64,000 nucleotides of DNA from Xanthostigma xanthostigma (Eukaryota; Arthropoda; Insecta; Raphidioptera; Raphidiidae): NCBI GenBank assembly GCA_963575645.1, contig OY754465.1, positions 38,714,401 through 38,778,400 on the forward strand. The letters are read 5' to 3'. Made by a program: the position numbers and the translations under genes. Each line of letters opens with the position of its first letter. Position 1 is the first letter of the stretch. Below, in pieces: positions 12,836-25,000 of the stretch. Below the pieces are notes generated by a model, which worked only from the letters and a program-made list of their open reading frames with translations, was not told the origin of the DNA and made no database searches.

Positions 12836-13310
12836 AGGGTATCTGAGGGCACGGCAGTGCCCCCGCCAAGTCGAGCGCGAAGCAAACACTGCCGTACCAT
12901 CCTTTACTGGAACCATTTCGCCGCATTTTCAGGCCCCTATTTGAGAACCTCTGGATAAGACCAGAACGCAGAAATTTTCGTCATCCAGTTAGCTATAATC
13001 ACATACTTAAAATCCAAAATTTCAAGTCTGTAGGTCATTTAGTTCCGAAGTTAAGCGAAAGCAAAGTTTCGCATTTATGACACTCATTCATACACTCACC
13101 CACTTATGATCATCAAAATAGAACTAGTACTTCCCATAAACTCAGAGAGCTGAAATTTGGTACAGAGTTAGGGTTTAATGGCCACATAAAGGGAAAACTA
13201 TAAAAACTAGGATAATCGAAGATTATGAAAATATCCTCTGTTCAGTTTCAAAAGTGAAGTTTAATTTATTTTGAGATTTTACCGCCAGATGGCAATAAAG
13301 ACAGTACTAT
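12836..13310. repeat. Interspersed repeat with GC-rich head
   Basis: It opens 'cagggtatctgagggcacgg' with a G/C-rich palindromic patch (gggcacggcagtgcccc), then unusually balanced sequence to about 13310. The composition jump against its AT-rich neighbours marks it as inserted DNA. Family unknown to me. No coding frame is supported. Confidence 0.4.
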
Positions 13311-13814
13311 GTTTTTATGTTTTTGAAATGTAATTGTTTTTTTTTGTACCAGTATGCATCATGACTGCTGAGAAGGCACGTCATGCAACGAACAAATTAC
13401 GTTCAGTAAATATATATCTAAAATTCAGTGTTATTATTTTGAATCACAATTAAGCGCAAAACATTTTGGTCCTTCGAACCACATGAACAGTGCAAATGAT
13501 TACAGTGCTAAATAAATAAATATCAGTAATCGAACAGTGAAACATAACTAAAGTTTTCGACAATAGAAAGCAGATATGGTGAAGCGTGTGACTCAGCTCG
13601 TCTCACTCGCACTAAAGCGGTATTCAAGCAAGGCATCTTTGTTTCGCACATCTTTCAAGTAAGCTCAGTTTCTTTCATTTATTCCAATAATTAAAAATTA
13701 CAATCCACAATTTATTCATGGTTGGTTTAACTTGGTTAATCGGGTCTAAGTTTGACTACTGACGCATATATTTCATATTCAAGGCAATACAGAAGTTATA
13801 TCTGTTTATTATAA

Positions 13815-13970
13815 ATCATTATACGGTTCAATAGTATACGGCTCATTCATTATACGGTTAATACAACTCATTATACAATTCAATAGTATACGGTTCAATA
13901 GTATACGGTTCAATAGTATACGGTTCAATAGTATACGGTTCAATAGTATACGGCTCATTCATATCGGTTC
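13815..13970. repeat. 15-bp minisatellite
   Basis: The unit 'ttcaatagtatacgg' is repeated head to tail (five clean units at about 13880-13955), with degenerate flanking units built on 'cattatacgg'. Confidence 0.8.
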
Positions 13971-14000
13971 ATACCACAGAACAGTGGTTCATACATTATT

Positions 14001-14315
14001 CGCTATGTGCAACATCAAAGTGGCGACGTCTAGCGTTATTGACCGGCGAACCCACTGCTACTTTTATACATTATGTCAAATGTGACAGCAAGTAAAACGA
14101 AATTAAAATTAAAGTTTATTATAAAAGTAGAAAGTATGGATGCCATATTAAAAACGGGTTTTGAAAAAATAAATCATTCTATAAATTTTCAACCTCAAAC
14201 TGTGCCAAAGGGTAAAGCTTTAGCTGTGGCTAATCATGTAATTGATGTTGCTTCAGCTAGATTTTCTGAAGTGGAATAAAAAATTCTAGATACTGTTGTC
14301 CTGTGTACAGATAAT
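14001..14315 (-). mobile_element. 3' end of THAP/DDE_4 transposon, inverted copy
   Basis: This is the reverse complement of 38284-38586. It carries the same terminus (cgctatgtgca at 14001), the 'cagtgggttcgccggtcaat'-type block, and the transposase scrap HRTT-SRIF-STxENLAEA read on the minus strand. A 68-codon plus-strand frame (14073-14279) overlaps it and is also partly conserved at 38355-38594. I cannot tell whether that frame is a real small protein of the element or a conserved by-product. Confidence 0.55.
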
Positions 14316-15437
14316 CTAAAATGTATCAATATAAATACTTTCTAAAATTTGAGCTTTATTCTTGTTTTTATCATACTTAAATGTACTACGACATTGCCAA
14401 CCGGAAGCATAAGTCGGCCATATGCAACCTCCATCCCGGTCGCGCTTCGTATGCTCCTTCCTGTGGTTTTATATTCAAAGGTTAGTAGCCTGTTATTGCA
14501 CGTCACCCTATAAGAATTTTTGTGCTCCCCGTTATCCCGGATCTAGCACTCCACAAGATTGGTGACTGGATTATCCTGTGAAATAACTCCGTTCTCATCA
14601 ATATATCCGAAGATGGTCGTTCTCCTGTAGACTAGAGGGCCTCGCATTCGTAAATTCGACACTGTGTCGAGTCCTGACGTATCGTCATCGTGTGTATATG
14701 TGTCTTCAGAGGTGCGTATTACCGGTCAAGAGCCCAATCACTTTCCTGAGTTTGTGGTCTTCTGTAAGCCTATTTGAAGGATCCTCAATCATCTTTTTCC
14801 CATGTGAGTTTCCTGGATTCAAGCTCCAGTCAGAGATTTGCTGGGTCCAGAAAATTCGTATTTAAGTCATTCCGCAAAACCGGTTCTGGTCCAATGAATT
14901 TCGCAGAGGCTCCATGGGACATAGTCTATCTATCCAGATCGTTGGTTGGCAAGCCTGGATACATCGGTTTTATAAAGTTTAATATTCTATAGCGACACGT
15001 TTAAAATATTGTTGCTTATTTTGTATTTAAGTTACGCAATCTTGCTATTTTATAATTCATAAAATGCCACATTAAAAATAATAATACATGAAATATTAGT
15101 CGCTAATACGGAAGAATTTATGTACGTTGATACTTTAACAACATTGTTGAGAAGAAGAAGAAGACTACAACGACGTACTAAAAAGATAATTCACACACGC
15201 ACACACATAACGCATTTACGATGTACGATATTAGGAACCTGCATATAACGTCTGCATGTTAGCAGTTATTATTAACGCTATAGTTATACCTTATATAAAA
15301 TATAAAATAAACTGTGGATGTGCGCGAGTAACAGTTTTTTTAAAACTGTTACTTGAAATGAACAGGTGCTGAAAATAACAACTCTAAATTGACAAACTAA
15401 GTAGGTAATTGCCTTGATAGAAAACAATCCATACTAA
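14316..15437. other. Unclassified inserted DNA, possible LTR-element remnant
   Basis: From about 14380 to 14990 base composition is more balanced than in the surroundings. The phrase 'ccacaagattggtgactgga' near 14551 resembles the LTR end and primer-binding site (TGGTGAC...) of BEL/Pao elements. No second LTR copy and no recognisable gag was found, so the idea is tentative. The remainder, about 15000-15437, is AT-rich. Confidence 0.25.
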
Positions 15438-15882
15438 AAGCCGCTACACACGAGGCTAGAAATGCAGCTAGATTTGCGTACTAATTTTCTAGCGCTGGTT
15501 TTCTTGATTGCTGTTATGTGCTCTCTTCACACGAGACGTCTTTTCAAGCTAGTTTTTTTAATAAATCTGGTGTGCGCGCTGTGACAGTTCAAACATAAAC
15601 ACAGAGTAAAACGTGTCTGTTGTCTGACTCTGAGCAGAATGACGCCATGTTGGTTTGTGCGCGTTTGTTCAAAACGCCCACGTGACAAGATACTGCTTCT
15701 TGATTGGTTCTTGCTCATACCGAGCAAGGAAAATAGTCCCTGTTCTAATTTTAAAACCTATTTTGTGAGCTAGCAGACGAGCCCCCAGGACGTCATTTCC
15801 AGCTTCGTACCCCAACCTACTGGCCAGCAGAACTCCAAGCCGTGTTTCTAACAGCGTTTCTAGCCTTGTGTGCAGCGGCCTT
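15438..15882. mobile_element. MITE at the left edge of repeat A
   Basis: The left terminus 'aagccgctacacacgaggct' is mirrored by 'agccttgtgtgcagcggcctt' ending at 15882. The element is about 445 bp with no coding. In repeat B the right terminus is intact (near 29370) but the left terminus is missing, so the edge of the duplicated segment falls inside this element. Confidence 0.6.
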
Positions 15883-16257
15883 ATTATAAATGCAAAAGTA
15901 AGTTTCATGTGTTACCTTTTTACGCCTAAACCGCTGAACAGATTTCGATAAAAAAGAGATAGATTGCATTCAAAGAATGTTTGTCTTAAAAGACCTGTGT
16001 TTTAAAGTAGTATTGTAATAAAATGGAGTCGAAAGCTCCGCTACTGTTGTCGCTGTTGAGCGGTGCGCAGCCCCGTAAGGCAAGACTTTTTCATCTTAAT
16101 CGCGTATTGAGCCGCGGGTAGCGGCTTGTAAGAAATAAATGACCAACGAAAAATGCCACGTGTTTACGAGAACATATTTTACGTTTTGAATCATTCTATA
16201 TATAGTTAATATTAAGCGCTGGCGGGGAGAGACTGTCAATTTCGAGTAGTCTGGGAC

Positions 16258-16294
16258 GCCCTTGAACTTGAATAATATATTCAAGTTCAAGGGC
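16258..16294. repeat. Perfect 17-bp-arm palindrome
   Basis: The arms 'gcccttgaacttgaata' and 'tattcaagttcaagggc' are perfect reverse complements around a 3-base loop. The same hairpin is present in copy B (about 29740-29777) with one mismatch. Confidence 0.85.
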
Positions 16295-17640
16295 TCGGAG
16301 TACATTTAACCACCACTAGGTTCGTCATGGTCTACGTTTCCTGTGGAATTGAGACAGAAGATGTTACTGTTCTCTGGAGTAAAAAAGAGATGACAGTATA
16401 GTATCGTCTGTTTCGACTTTCGGTACAACAGGAAATATAATCTTGTTGAACCAATAAGCAATGGTGTTTTTTTTTCTTCTATAAATTCATATAAAATTTT
16501 CATAAGGTACATAAAAAAATGTTCGAGAAAATCGTTATCAATTTATTAATTAAACACATAGTAATAATTATTTTTCATAGCATTCCACACATGTGTAAAT
16601 GTTAATTATAACTGTTACTGTTTAATTAATAAAACAATAACGTTTTTCTCGAATATTTTCTTATATAACCTTATGAAAATTTATAGAGAGAAAAATGAAA
16701 ATTTCGAAAATTTTTGTTGTAAGTTGAAATAAAAAAATGCATGTACACTTCCAGTTGATTTTGAAGTACAAAAAAATATACCTCAGCAGTTTCCGATCGT
16801 AAATCTCGTGCTGAACAAAAAACTTTATAAACCTTTTTTTTGTTTCTAGTAGGATAGATGAATTATTCACTGTTACCACTTTCGGTGAACACACTGTATT
16901 ATAAATTTTTGTCTTATATTAATATTTACGAGCATGTGCAAATATATTATTCGAATTTTTTTTAGAATCGCAAACAGTATTATTATCGCAGGTTAGGTAA
17001 AATATTTGAGGTTATGTTGATTTTTAGAATGATCTCAGAAATGATTTCATCAATTTGCTGTTACTTTTTTAACATCTCATATAAGATTATGACGGACCGA
17101 GTGCCATAACAAGTTTCTGCTTGGATAACTGTGCTTCTTATTAAATTTTGTCTATACATTAATTAATTTATTTAGTGATGCCAAGTACCTTCTTAAGTGG
17201 GATCAGAACGTAAGAGGCAACTTAAATGCTTACACTGTTTGAGTTCGGGCCCATCTTCCTTTTCATTAAGGACCGTGTGGCTAATAAACTAACAATACAA
17301 TTATTGTTCCTTATAATGTCTCGCTCTTTCATGCATGAGATATTATAACCATTGATTTAGACAGGGCAGGAATAACATCGCCGAAAAAAAAAACTAAAGC
17401 AAGGCGCAGTTCGAATCCGCGCCGTAAATTTTATATGAAAACATCGAGTATTACTGTTTCCTGGATCGCCTGCACAGGATCTGTAGACGTTTGGGTTTTT
17501 TCGTTTCCTATTCGACGCTGCGCCGTAACTCTCGCTTTTAGGCTTAGTGCATCATCTCGTTGCGCTAGCTTTCCGCTGCCTGCGTTTTTTAAAATTCCAA
17601 AGATATTTGCGAGTCATACGAAACGATATCTAAAGCGCCC

Positions 17641-17966
17641 TGTAAACGATCAAATTTGTTTGTCAAACTTTATGTTTTCATCAAACAATAGCTTAAACGA
17701 CCAAACCAAAGATCAAACTTTGTCTTTGCTCGTCGTTTCGGTGTTCTCTAATAATATTATCTTCCACGCTGCTTTCACTAGGCGTAGTGTCCGCCATGAT
17801 TGCAAGGCGACGAAAGATCTTGTTTGACAAACACCGCCGTCAATCCAGATTTCCATCAAATGCGTCAAACACGTAGGTTGTTTGGTGAAACGCGTCAAAC
17901 AAAGCTGAACACTATCAAATGGTTTGACAAACACGTAAAATTCGACAAACAATTTGATCGTTTACA
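17641..17966. mobile_element. MITE rich in tttgtttgtc/gacaaac motifs
   Basis: The left end 'tgtaaacgatcaaatttgtt' is mirrored by 'caatttgatcgtttaca' ending at 17966. Many internal direct and inverted 'gtttgac'/'gtcaaac' words are present. In repeat B the matching copy (from about 31912) has lost its right terminus and breaks off at about 32232. Confidence 0.6.
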
Positions 17967-19740
17967 CACAAAAAACCACCGCCCCTGCGCTCATTAAAAA
18001 TTTCAGTCACCCCCACCCTCGCGAAGGGAGGCGGTGTTTTTTTTATGTTTAATCGATGACCCTTCCTAAACCAAACCGCTTTTACCTCTCGTAATTTTCT
18101 GCGTTAGGTCGTTGTTTAGGCCTAAAAATTTAATGGGAAACCGATTTTTGACATGGATTTTAGGGGATGAGGAAGATCCGTATAAGAAACAATTTCGGAT
18201 AAAAGTTTGATACTTCTCTTCGGAGAATCATAATCCGTGAGAAAAAATGTGGGTTGCCATTTGAAATGTTAGATTATCTCCCACTTCCTGCGAGGGGGTG
18301 AACTTTGTGTGTCAACGATTGAACCTTCCAAGTTGGGCAACTTTAGTTCAAACTTTTTTCACAAAAACTTACCCTTCAGAAAATTTCGAACCTTTGCCGG
18401 ACCCTGCATATTTCTTCGCGTAGCCACAAAGGAATCGAAAGTCAAAAACATTACAATATAAGTGGGTAGTATAAAATAAAATATGTAATTGATAACAATG
18501 TTACAATAAGTAATTAAAAAGCGACGAGTATATGGACAAGCAATTATTAAAAAGTGTTTTACGAATGATTTTGAATAACCTCACGAGACATATCGAGATA
18601 TTTTAATAATCTAATAGCAATTTTTCCCATCTCTAGCCGATATAAATTTTGTTCAAGTTTCAGTTAGTTTTTAACAGTTTTATAACAAACCGGGCTATAT
18701 TTTATGTTATATAAGAACGTATACAAGTTTCAATGAGATTTAATCCTTTGAATGAAAAATTTATATACTCATTTTATCAACATTTCTTAAAGAAAACTTA
18801 ATTCTATTAGAGTGAACTTTGTAACGCTAGCATGACAACAGTTTTCTATATGTTACACTGGCTGCAATGAGCCAGCTCATTGTTATAACGTGCTTTGATA
18901 TTACTGACTTTATTTTAAAATTGAAAACTGAAATAAAGTTTAAATTTTACAGCTTTCTCAAACATTTTTGAAACAGACAATAACGCCAGTAATATTTTAT
19001 ACGATAAATTACGATTCCCGACCACCCAATTATCTGGGTTCAACCAGTTTTATGTTTATTGTAGGTTAAATAAAATATTATTATCGAATTTATTAAATAC
19101 TAGCAGTCCGGTACGGCCTAGCCTGAATTTGTAGATTGCCACCATTTTTTTCGTCGACTTACGAAAAGCGCTTTTAATATAAAAAACAAAATTAAAAATT
19201 ATGAAAAACCCACGACAAATGTAAACGTTGTGATTGAAATATGATTAAATAAAATTAAAAATTAAAATTTCATTTGTCATAACGCATGTTCTTTTTCAAG
19301 TCCATAATGCATTTATGATTTCCATAGCTGTTTATGTTGCGTCTTAACTGAAATTCACTGTATAGTTGTTTACTTTTTCTTTTCCTCTACTCACAGTTCG
19401 CACAAATTAAACAAACTTCTTAATGAGTTTGTCATGTCTTGTAAACTATGTACGAATACCACCATGATAAATTAAACATTATTGTCCATGTCCTTTATTT
19501 ATTACACAAAATGGTGAATCCAAATATGTATAAGATTTATTCCTGCAAGTTCACGACAACCTTCAACCGTCCGTGACAGGCGCCACAATGTCATTTCTCG
19601 TTCCCGCAGGGAAAATCTTGAATAAAGATAAATAGTTTGTCTTTTCAGCACTTTCTCTGTTTAATTTGGAAACAGTTTTCGAATTTTTGATGTCTTCTGA
19701 TTAGTGTCATTCAAGAACAATGCCTTTATCCTGTATTAAT

Positions 19741-20376
19741 AAGGTTGATTCTCACGGTGCGTGATTTCGCAGACCTCCGGCACGAGACCGCGCCAACGCA
19801 CCGTGGGAAATGTGTTGTCCGTAGCGACGCAGACGCGTCCGGGGCCTTGCGTCCGATCTATAGTGAGGATGGAGCACGAGACCGCGCCAATGCACCGCGG
19901 GAAAGGTGTCCGTAGCGACGCAGACGCGTCCGGGGACTTGCGTCCGATCTACAGTGAGGATGCAAGATCGAGGTGCGGTGCGGACTCGTGCAGGTCGTCC
20001 GTGTCAGCGCGGACGTGCGACTTAACTTTGCCGTCGACAACCGTCTATGCATGAAGTAGATTGGAAACACGAATTTTAAATTTATTCCTAACAAGTCATC
20101 GTTAGCGAACTCAACGAAAGCAGAGCATAAAAATGTAAATAATGCATTTGATGCTTGCAATCGAATTAAAAATTATCTTTTGATCAAGTAGTGATGGTGA
20201 CAAATTAATATAGGACTTCAGTTGCAGCAATACAGTACTTTATCATTGAGAATTTTTGAAAAGGCAAACTTTGCGAACGAAGCGTCCCATAGTTCGTACC
20301 GACACGCACCGTGGGAAGAGCCGTGGAGCGGCACGTGATCGTCCGCGGTCGTCTGCGGTGCGTGAGAACCGACCTT
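19741..20376. mobile_element. GC-rich TIR element with internal ~100-bp repeats
   Basis: The left end 'aaggttgattctcacggtgcg' faces the right end 'cgcaccg...' mirrored as 'cgtgagaaccgacctt' at 20376. Inside are two tandem units of about 100 bp ('gagcacgagaccgcgcc ... cagacgcgtccgggg ... gatctatagtgaggat'). CpG-rich text stands out from the AT-rich surroundings. Frames on both strands within it are open only because stop codons are rare in GC-rich DNA. The copy in B spans about 33914-34547. Confidence 0.55.
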
Positions 20377-20767
20377 TGAGCTACGGTTCGTGTCTGAGCC
20401 TCTGAGGACTCAGCGTCGCGATTTACTACTGTTGCAAACTCGTGCTGGTAGCTTATAACGCTCTTTTGTGAAGTTGGATACCACAAGACAAAACCACGTA
20501 TGTTAAAATTGTTGATAAAGTAAGATTGATGACGATTCATTTTTGTAAAGGTCGATTCAAATATTATGTGTACGTAGATGGTGATAAATAATCATGTTCA
20601 CATCATGATTTTGGGCTAACGAATTGGTACAAACATTATATTCGCCCGATGTGAACACGATAAAGACCTGATACATGATTCTATATACAGTTGGACGTTG
20701 TTCTTTTTTAATTTTTAACCGACTTTAAAAAAAGAGGAGGTTATATTATATTCGACTGTATTTTTTT

Positions 20768-21444
20768 GACGTGATAACGTCTTATAAATTGATGAATCAC
20801 CAATCTTATAAATTGATAAAACACCGGCTGCATGTTCGAAAAAGTGTAACGTTCGTAACGCGTAACGCATAACGCATAACGCCTAACGTTCCTAACGTTC
20901 CTAACGCGTAACGTTTTTTGCTAATTGCTCGCTCAATTTAAATCAGATCGGTTTGAAACCAGTCTTAAACGAAAGAGGAGAACATTTTACATAGATTTCG
21001 TATAACAGAATTTGCCTAAACAGTTTTTTTATACAAATTTATATAGAAAAATATTTTATACAAATTTATATAGAAAAATAGCTGTATAAATGCAATGTTG
21101 TGTAATGCATGGCTAGACGCGGTCGGTTGTCTTTGTTTGCCGTACATGGAAATTAGAAGCAAACGTATGTCTTGTCTTAACATGAAAACAGCTGCATTTC
21201 TAATGTTTATTTTTTGACATTAGTATTTTGTGAAAGCAAAGCCTTCTAAGTTAAGTATTGGAATAACTAATTATTATTAGAACATAATACTTTGTAAGTT
21301 GCAAACGTCACTTTTGACATTTCTTATCATTCCGACACCAAGGATAAGCGGATTGAAACCAAATTTTGGGAGGTTTAGGTTATGTATTACGGAATACGTT
21401 ATCACGTAAAACTATCGTCCGTAAACCGACTTTACAGACAACCA
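20768..21444 (-). mobile_element. Insertion unique to copy A (element E)
   Basis: Copy B runs straight across this point ('actgtattttttgtatgtatg' near 34914-34934), so the 677 bp are a later insertion in A. It starts 'gacgtgataacgtc', ends near 'cgtccgtaaaccgactttac', and contains short tandem words (cgtaacgcataacg...). Read on the minus strand, its parts recur at 47057-47268, 48640-48830 and 48950-49730. Confidence 0.65.
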
Positions 21445-21686
21445 ATTTTTTGTATGTATGTCCGTCGATATCTTCATCGGCTGTGAACCGATTTCGATTT
21501 ATTTTTTATTCGATTGAGTATGTCTCAACGTTAGTCCCATATAAATTTTTGCGAAATCGATTCAACAACTCTTCAGAAAATTAACAAAAATCAAAGAAAT
21601 ATTGCAAAAGTTGTAGGTAGTTGTTCTTCGGTTTCATTACTAAAAAGTTAAAAATAAATTTTTAAAAAATTGAATTTGAATTGAAG

Positions 21687-21800
21687 AAAAGGGTCACTAA
21701 TAAGCGTAAAATAACAAAGTTTTGAGGTCGGTTATTTATTATCACAGGCGCCGACCGCAAAACTTAGTTATTTTACGCTTTTTAGTGACTCTTTTTTTAA
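21687..21800. repeat. Hairpin at the end of repeat A
   Basis: The arm 'gtcactaataagcgtaaaat' plus 'aacaaagttttgaggtcgg' is mirrored by 'ccgaccgcaaaacttagtt' plus 'attttacgctttttagtgac'. In copy B the counterpart (about 35150-35260) has the outer arm but a changed loop. The repeat copies diverge a few bases after this hairpin, at 'aggttcaattttttt'. Confidence 0.6.
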
Positions 21801-21908
21801 GCAGGTTCAATTTTTTTAAAAGGTTTTTTCTTAATGACGCCATTCCTGCTTTCAACCATAAACTGTTCAACTGAGAAATAAGATAGCTACGCCAGTTTCA
21901 ATTTTTTT

Positions 21909-21914
21909 TTATTT
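21909..21914 (-). terminator. Candidate polyadenylation signal of the channel gene
   Basis: AATAAA on the minus strand, about 175 bases past the stop codon of the channel gene and within an A/T-rich run. The position is reasonable for a 3' UTR, but such hexamers are common by chance in AT-rich DNA. Confidence 0.35.
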
Positions 21915-22087
21915 AAAAAAAGCAGGGATTATTATTAACAATTATTTTGTTGAACACAAATTAAAAAAAAAAACGGTCCATATCTTCTTCGTCTTGTTGT
22001 GTATCTTGGTAACTATAATGGATACATTTTAAAGCCATACAGACTAAAATCGTACAGCTTGAACCAACGCAAGTTTCTTAAATTATT

Positions 22088-25000
22088 TTAATAGCCTCTG
22101 TAGCTTTCAATTTCTGTATAAATCACTTGCCGTGAGGCGGGGAAAAAATCCAACAAATAACTCCAGTCCGAATATTGCAACAGCAGAATTCTACTCATTT
22201 TAATAGCGCGGAACGTATAAGAATGAGGAGTACTCGGAAATAGACCCTGGCGTACTCCAAACGAAGTATCGCCATATAACATATCGATGTACGTTTCTTG
22301 TTGTCCTTTTCCTTCCGTCAACACGGCTATTTCACCTCGATGAACGAAATACATACAATTGCTGACAATTCTCTGAAACGTCACGTTGTCTCCTTCACAG
22401 TACAAAAACGGCTGCAACTTAGAAATTAGCTGACGCTTAAAGTCTTCGTGACACTTCGAAAAAACGTCGTGGTTTTCGACATGGTGACCGAACCAGGCGA
22501 TATTCAATGCCTCGTAGAGATAATAAGGCGCTCGTTCGACCAAATCTGGCGTTTGGGTGCCTTCGTACGACGCCCACAAAGTCTGGACGTATCTCCATAA
22601 ACGGTTCAATAGCGACGGTGACAAATTTTCTCTCAGTAAGCCGGCTTGAATCTTTTTCGCTTTCTGCGCGTACCTTTCTCTATCTTGAGTTTTAATTTTG
22701 AATATTGCAAACAGTTCCCCAATGATCAGAGCGACGACTACGTAAATGATAAACATTAGTATTAAATACAATATTCTATCGTATGGTTGTCGTGGTGATT
22801 CGATAATCACCGAAGTTTTTGCGAAGATTTTAATAGTGAATACCAAAGCGCAAACAGACGACAGCGCAGCTTTGCTATCGTTGTCTATGCAGGTCCTATT
22901 TGTGAGGTTTTGAAAGATCATCAGCGAATCGATAGACGATGAGATATAAAGAAATAGAGAACACATCACTATTGTGTATATAAAAGCTTGTACGTATAAA
23001 TTGGAATAAAGTTTTTCTTTTTGTCGTTTAAAATATTGCGCAAGGCAACATATTCTAAATAGTTTATTTAATCTGAGCCAAGTGAACGCTGTCCAGTTAT
23101 CTATTGCGATGTTGATCAATTCAAAAGGCATTGAAATAAAGACATCCAGCGTCAATCCGGAGAATGAATGGATGTAGTTTGAACGTATTTCTTTTAAATC
23201 TGTCACCAATTCTCCCAAATCATTCTCGAAAGTCGTGTGCAACTTGACAAATATATTTATCAAATATATAAAATCGCACGCGTACTGTATAATAAAAATT
23301 ATCATTGAAAAGTCTGCATAGACTTTTTGATAAACTTCTAAAAATAAATCGAGATAACATACCGACATTATAAAGAAAAATGTCCATACCTCGTACAACC
23401 ACGATTCTGGATGATAGAGGATACCTTTATCTTTCGTATTGAGCGTATCGTTTTGAGGAACGTATTTTGTTAAATTCAAATCCGACTCACCTTTCAAATA
23501 GTCTGTATGAATGATTGTCGAGAGACGAAAACGGCGTAAGAACTCGGGATAGTTTGATAATATTTTAAAAAAGCTCAACGCCTCAATCCTCAACATTTCG
23601 ACATTTTGAACGGCGACAACGGCAATTGTCTGCCTGATGCGTTTAGTTTCGTCGATGTTACCAAAAAAACTGCCGCTGCCCAAATAGGCCATCGTCTTTC
23701 CGTCGGGTCCGATCACTTCGACCGTACCGCTACACAACAAATACAATTTAGAATGAACATCATTGATACGCAGCAGCCATTCGTCTTTGGTCATCAATAA
23801 AGAATCCATATTTACCAACAGTGCTTCTATTAGACTTTTGCTTGCTCCCCGAAATACCGACGACTCTTTTAAAACGTGCCCGTAAACGCTGTACACTATT
23901 TCCAATTTTATCCTGTATCGGAACGCTTGGGCAGTTTCGTAGACGCTTTTGCCTTTCAAACGTTTCCAAATAAATTCATAATGCTTTATTATCGCGTGGC
24001 GTAGCTCCGGGTGTACTTTTTTCGAAGACAGGTGCTTTATGAGTGAAAACATGGACAGCTGAAACAATGCGAATGCTTTGTTTTTGATCGAAACTGCACT
24101 TATGACACTGGAAATGAAATAGATCTTGGCAATTGTTGAAAGCAGAGACAAAAACATAATTTCGATCGCTTTCCTGTCTAAATCATTGGGGTACGTCAAA
24201 AGATGGCTGTATGTGAATATAGATGTTATAGTAAATAACACGTTCACATAATTTACCCAAGTACATTTGGTTCGTCTGCAAAATCTCGCGAGTACGATAG
24301 ACGAATAGGAAATAATAAAGGAATAAATTACTACTAGAAATTTGCAGACAACAAAGAACGTGAAAGGAAGCGTAACATCGTTCTCTACTAAACGAATTCC
24401 CGACAACACTCGGTGCATTTGTAGAACTTTTGTCACCTTGATTAGGGTGCAAGGGACGCTTATTTGATTTATGTCGAATAATGTTAAAATAGATAAGGGA
24501 ACGGCTGAAAGAATGTCTCCGAGGAAACCGTTTCGTAAATAATATTTGAAAGTGGAAACGGGATGCGTAATGAGGATCCCGTTGTCGTCGTAGTACGCGA
24601 CATGAAATCTGACATAAATGTCGATGTACTGCGAAATATCTAAGAAAAGCATCGGAACAAAGCACTTGGACGTATGAAGAGGTGTCAGAACGTAAACAAA
24701 CGATGAAATTATCGCTAATGCGCATCTCGTTATTTCCAAGTATTTAATAAAAGTTCCGTTCGGGTGAATTGTGCAGCTGAATAGAAAATATTTGTAAAAT
24801 GTACGGTTTTTAAGGAAACAATAGTCGTTCTTTTCTAAATGGAAGAAGTTTTTGTCGTCTACTGATTTAATTTTCGAAAGGATACTCCAAGTCGGCGGCT
24901 CTTCTTTTATGTTACGACGACATAGCTGTTGTGTTTTTGAGAAGCTCTCGTACGACCATAAATAAAGTGCAATGTCCTCGTGAATTTGCGGGAATCGTGC

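Larger units (their letters stand above)
15450..21815 (+). repeat. Long direct repeat, copy A
   Basis: About 6.3 kb, repeated in the same orientation at about 28955-35283 on the other side of the channel gene. Long stretches differ by only scattered bases and small indels (for example 18060-19740 against 32230-33915). Copy A has its own 677-bp insertion (20768-21444) and lacks the insertion at 30459-31318 in B. It is a mosaic of non-coding elements: the MITEs at 15438 and 17641, the GC-rich element at 19741 and the 'ttaaccgactt' repeat at 20717. No protein of transposon type is encoded. Frames such as 17435-17827 and 19761-20160 lie inside MITEs and are not credible genes. Confidence 0.8.

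Noticed and set aside
13815-13970. CRISPR-like array
   Set aside because: Units of 15 bp follow each other without spacers, in an insect-type genome; it is a minisatellite.
17400-17430. tRNA or B-box promoter ('gcagttcgaatccgcgcc')
   Set aside because: A single B-box-like word without an A box or tRNA folding. The copy in B has already changed (gttcggatcc).
17435-17827. 130-codon plus-strand frame in repeat A
   Set aside because: It overlaps the MITE at 17641-17966 and is not preserved as a frame in copy B.
19761-20160. 97-100 codon frames on both strands in the GC-rich element
   Set aside because: Both strands are open only because stops are rare in GC-rich tandem units. Frames differ between copies A and B through small indels.
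24183-24725. 180-codon minus-strand frame inside the channel gene
   Set aside because: It is a different frame of the same strand within the intact 1993-codon channel frame and has no motif of its own.
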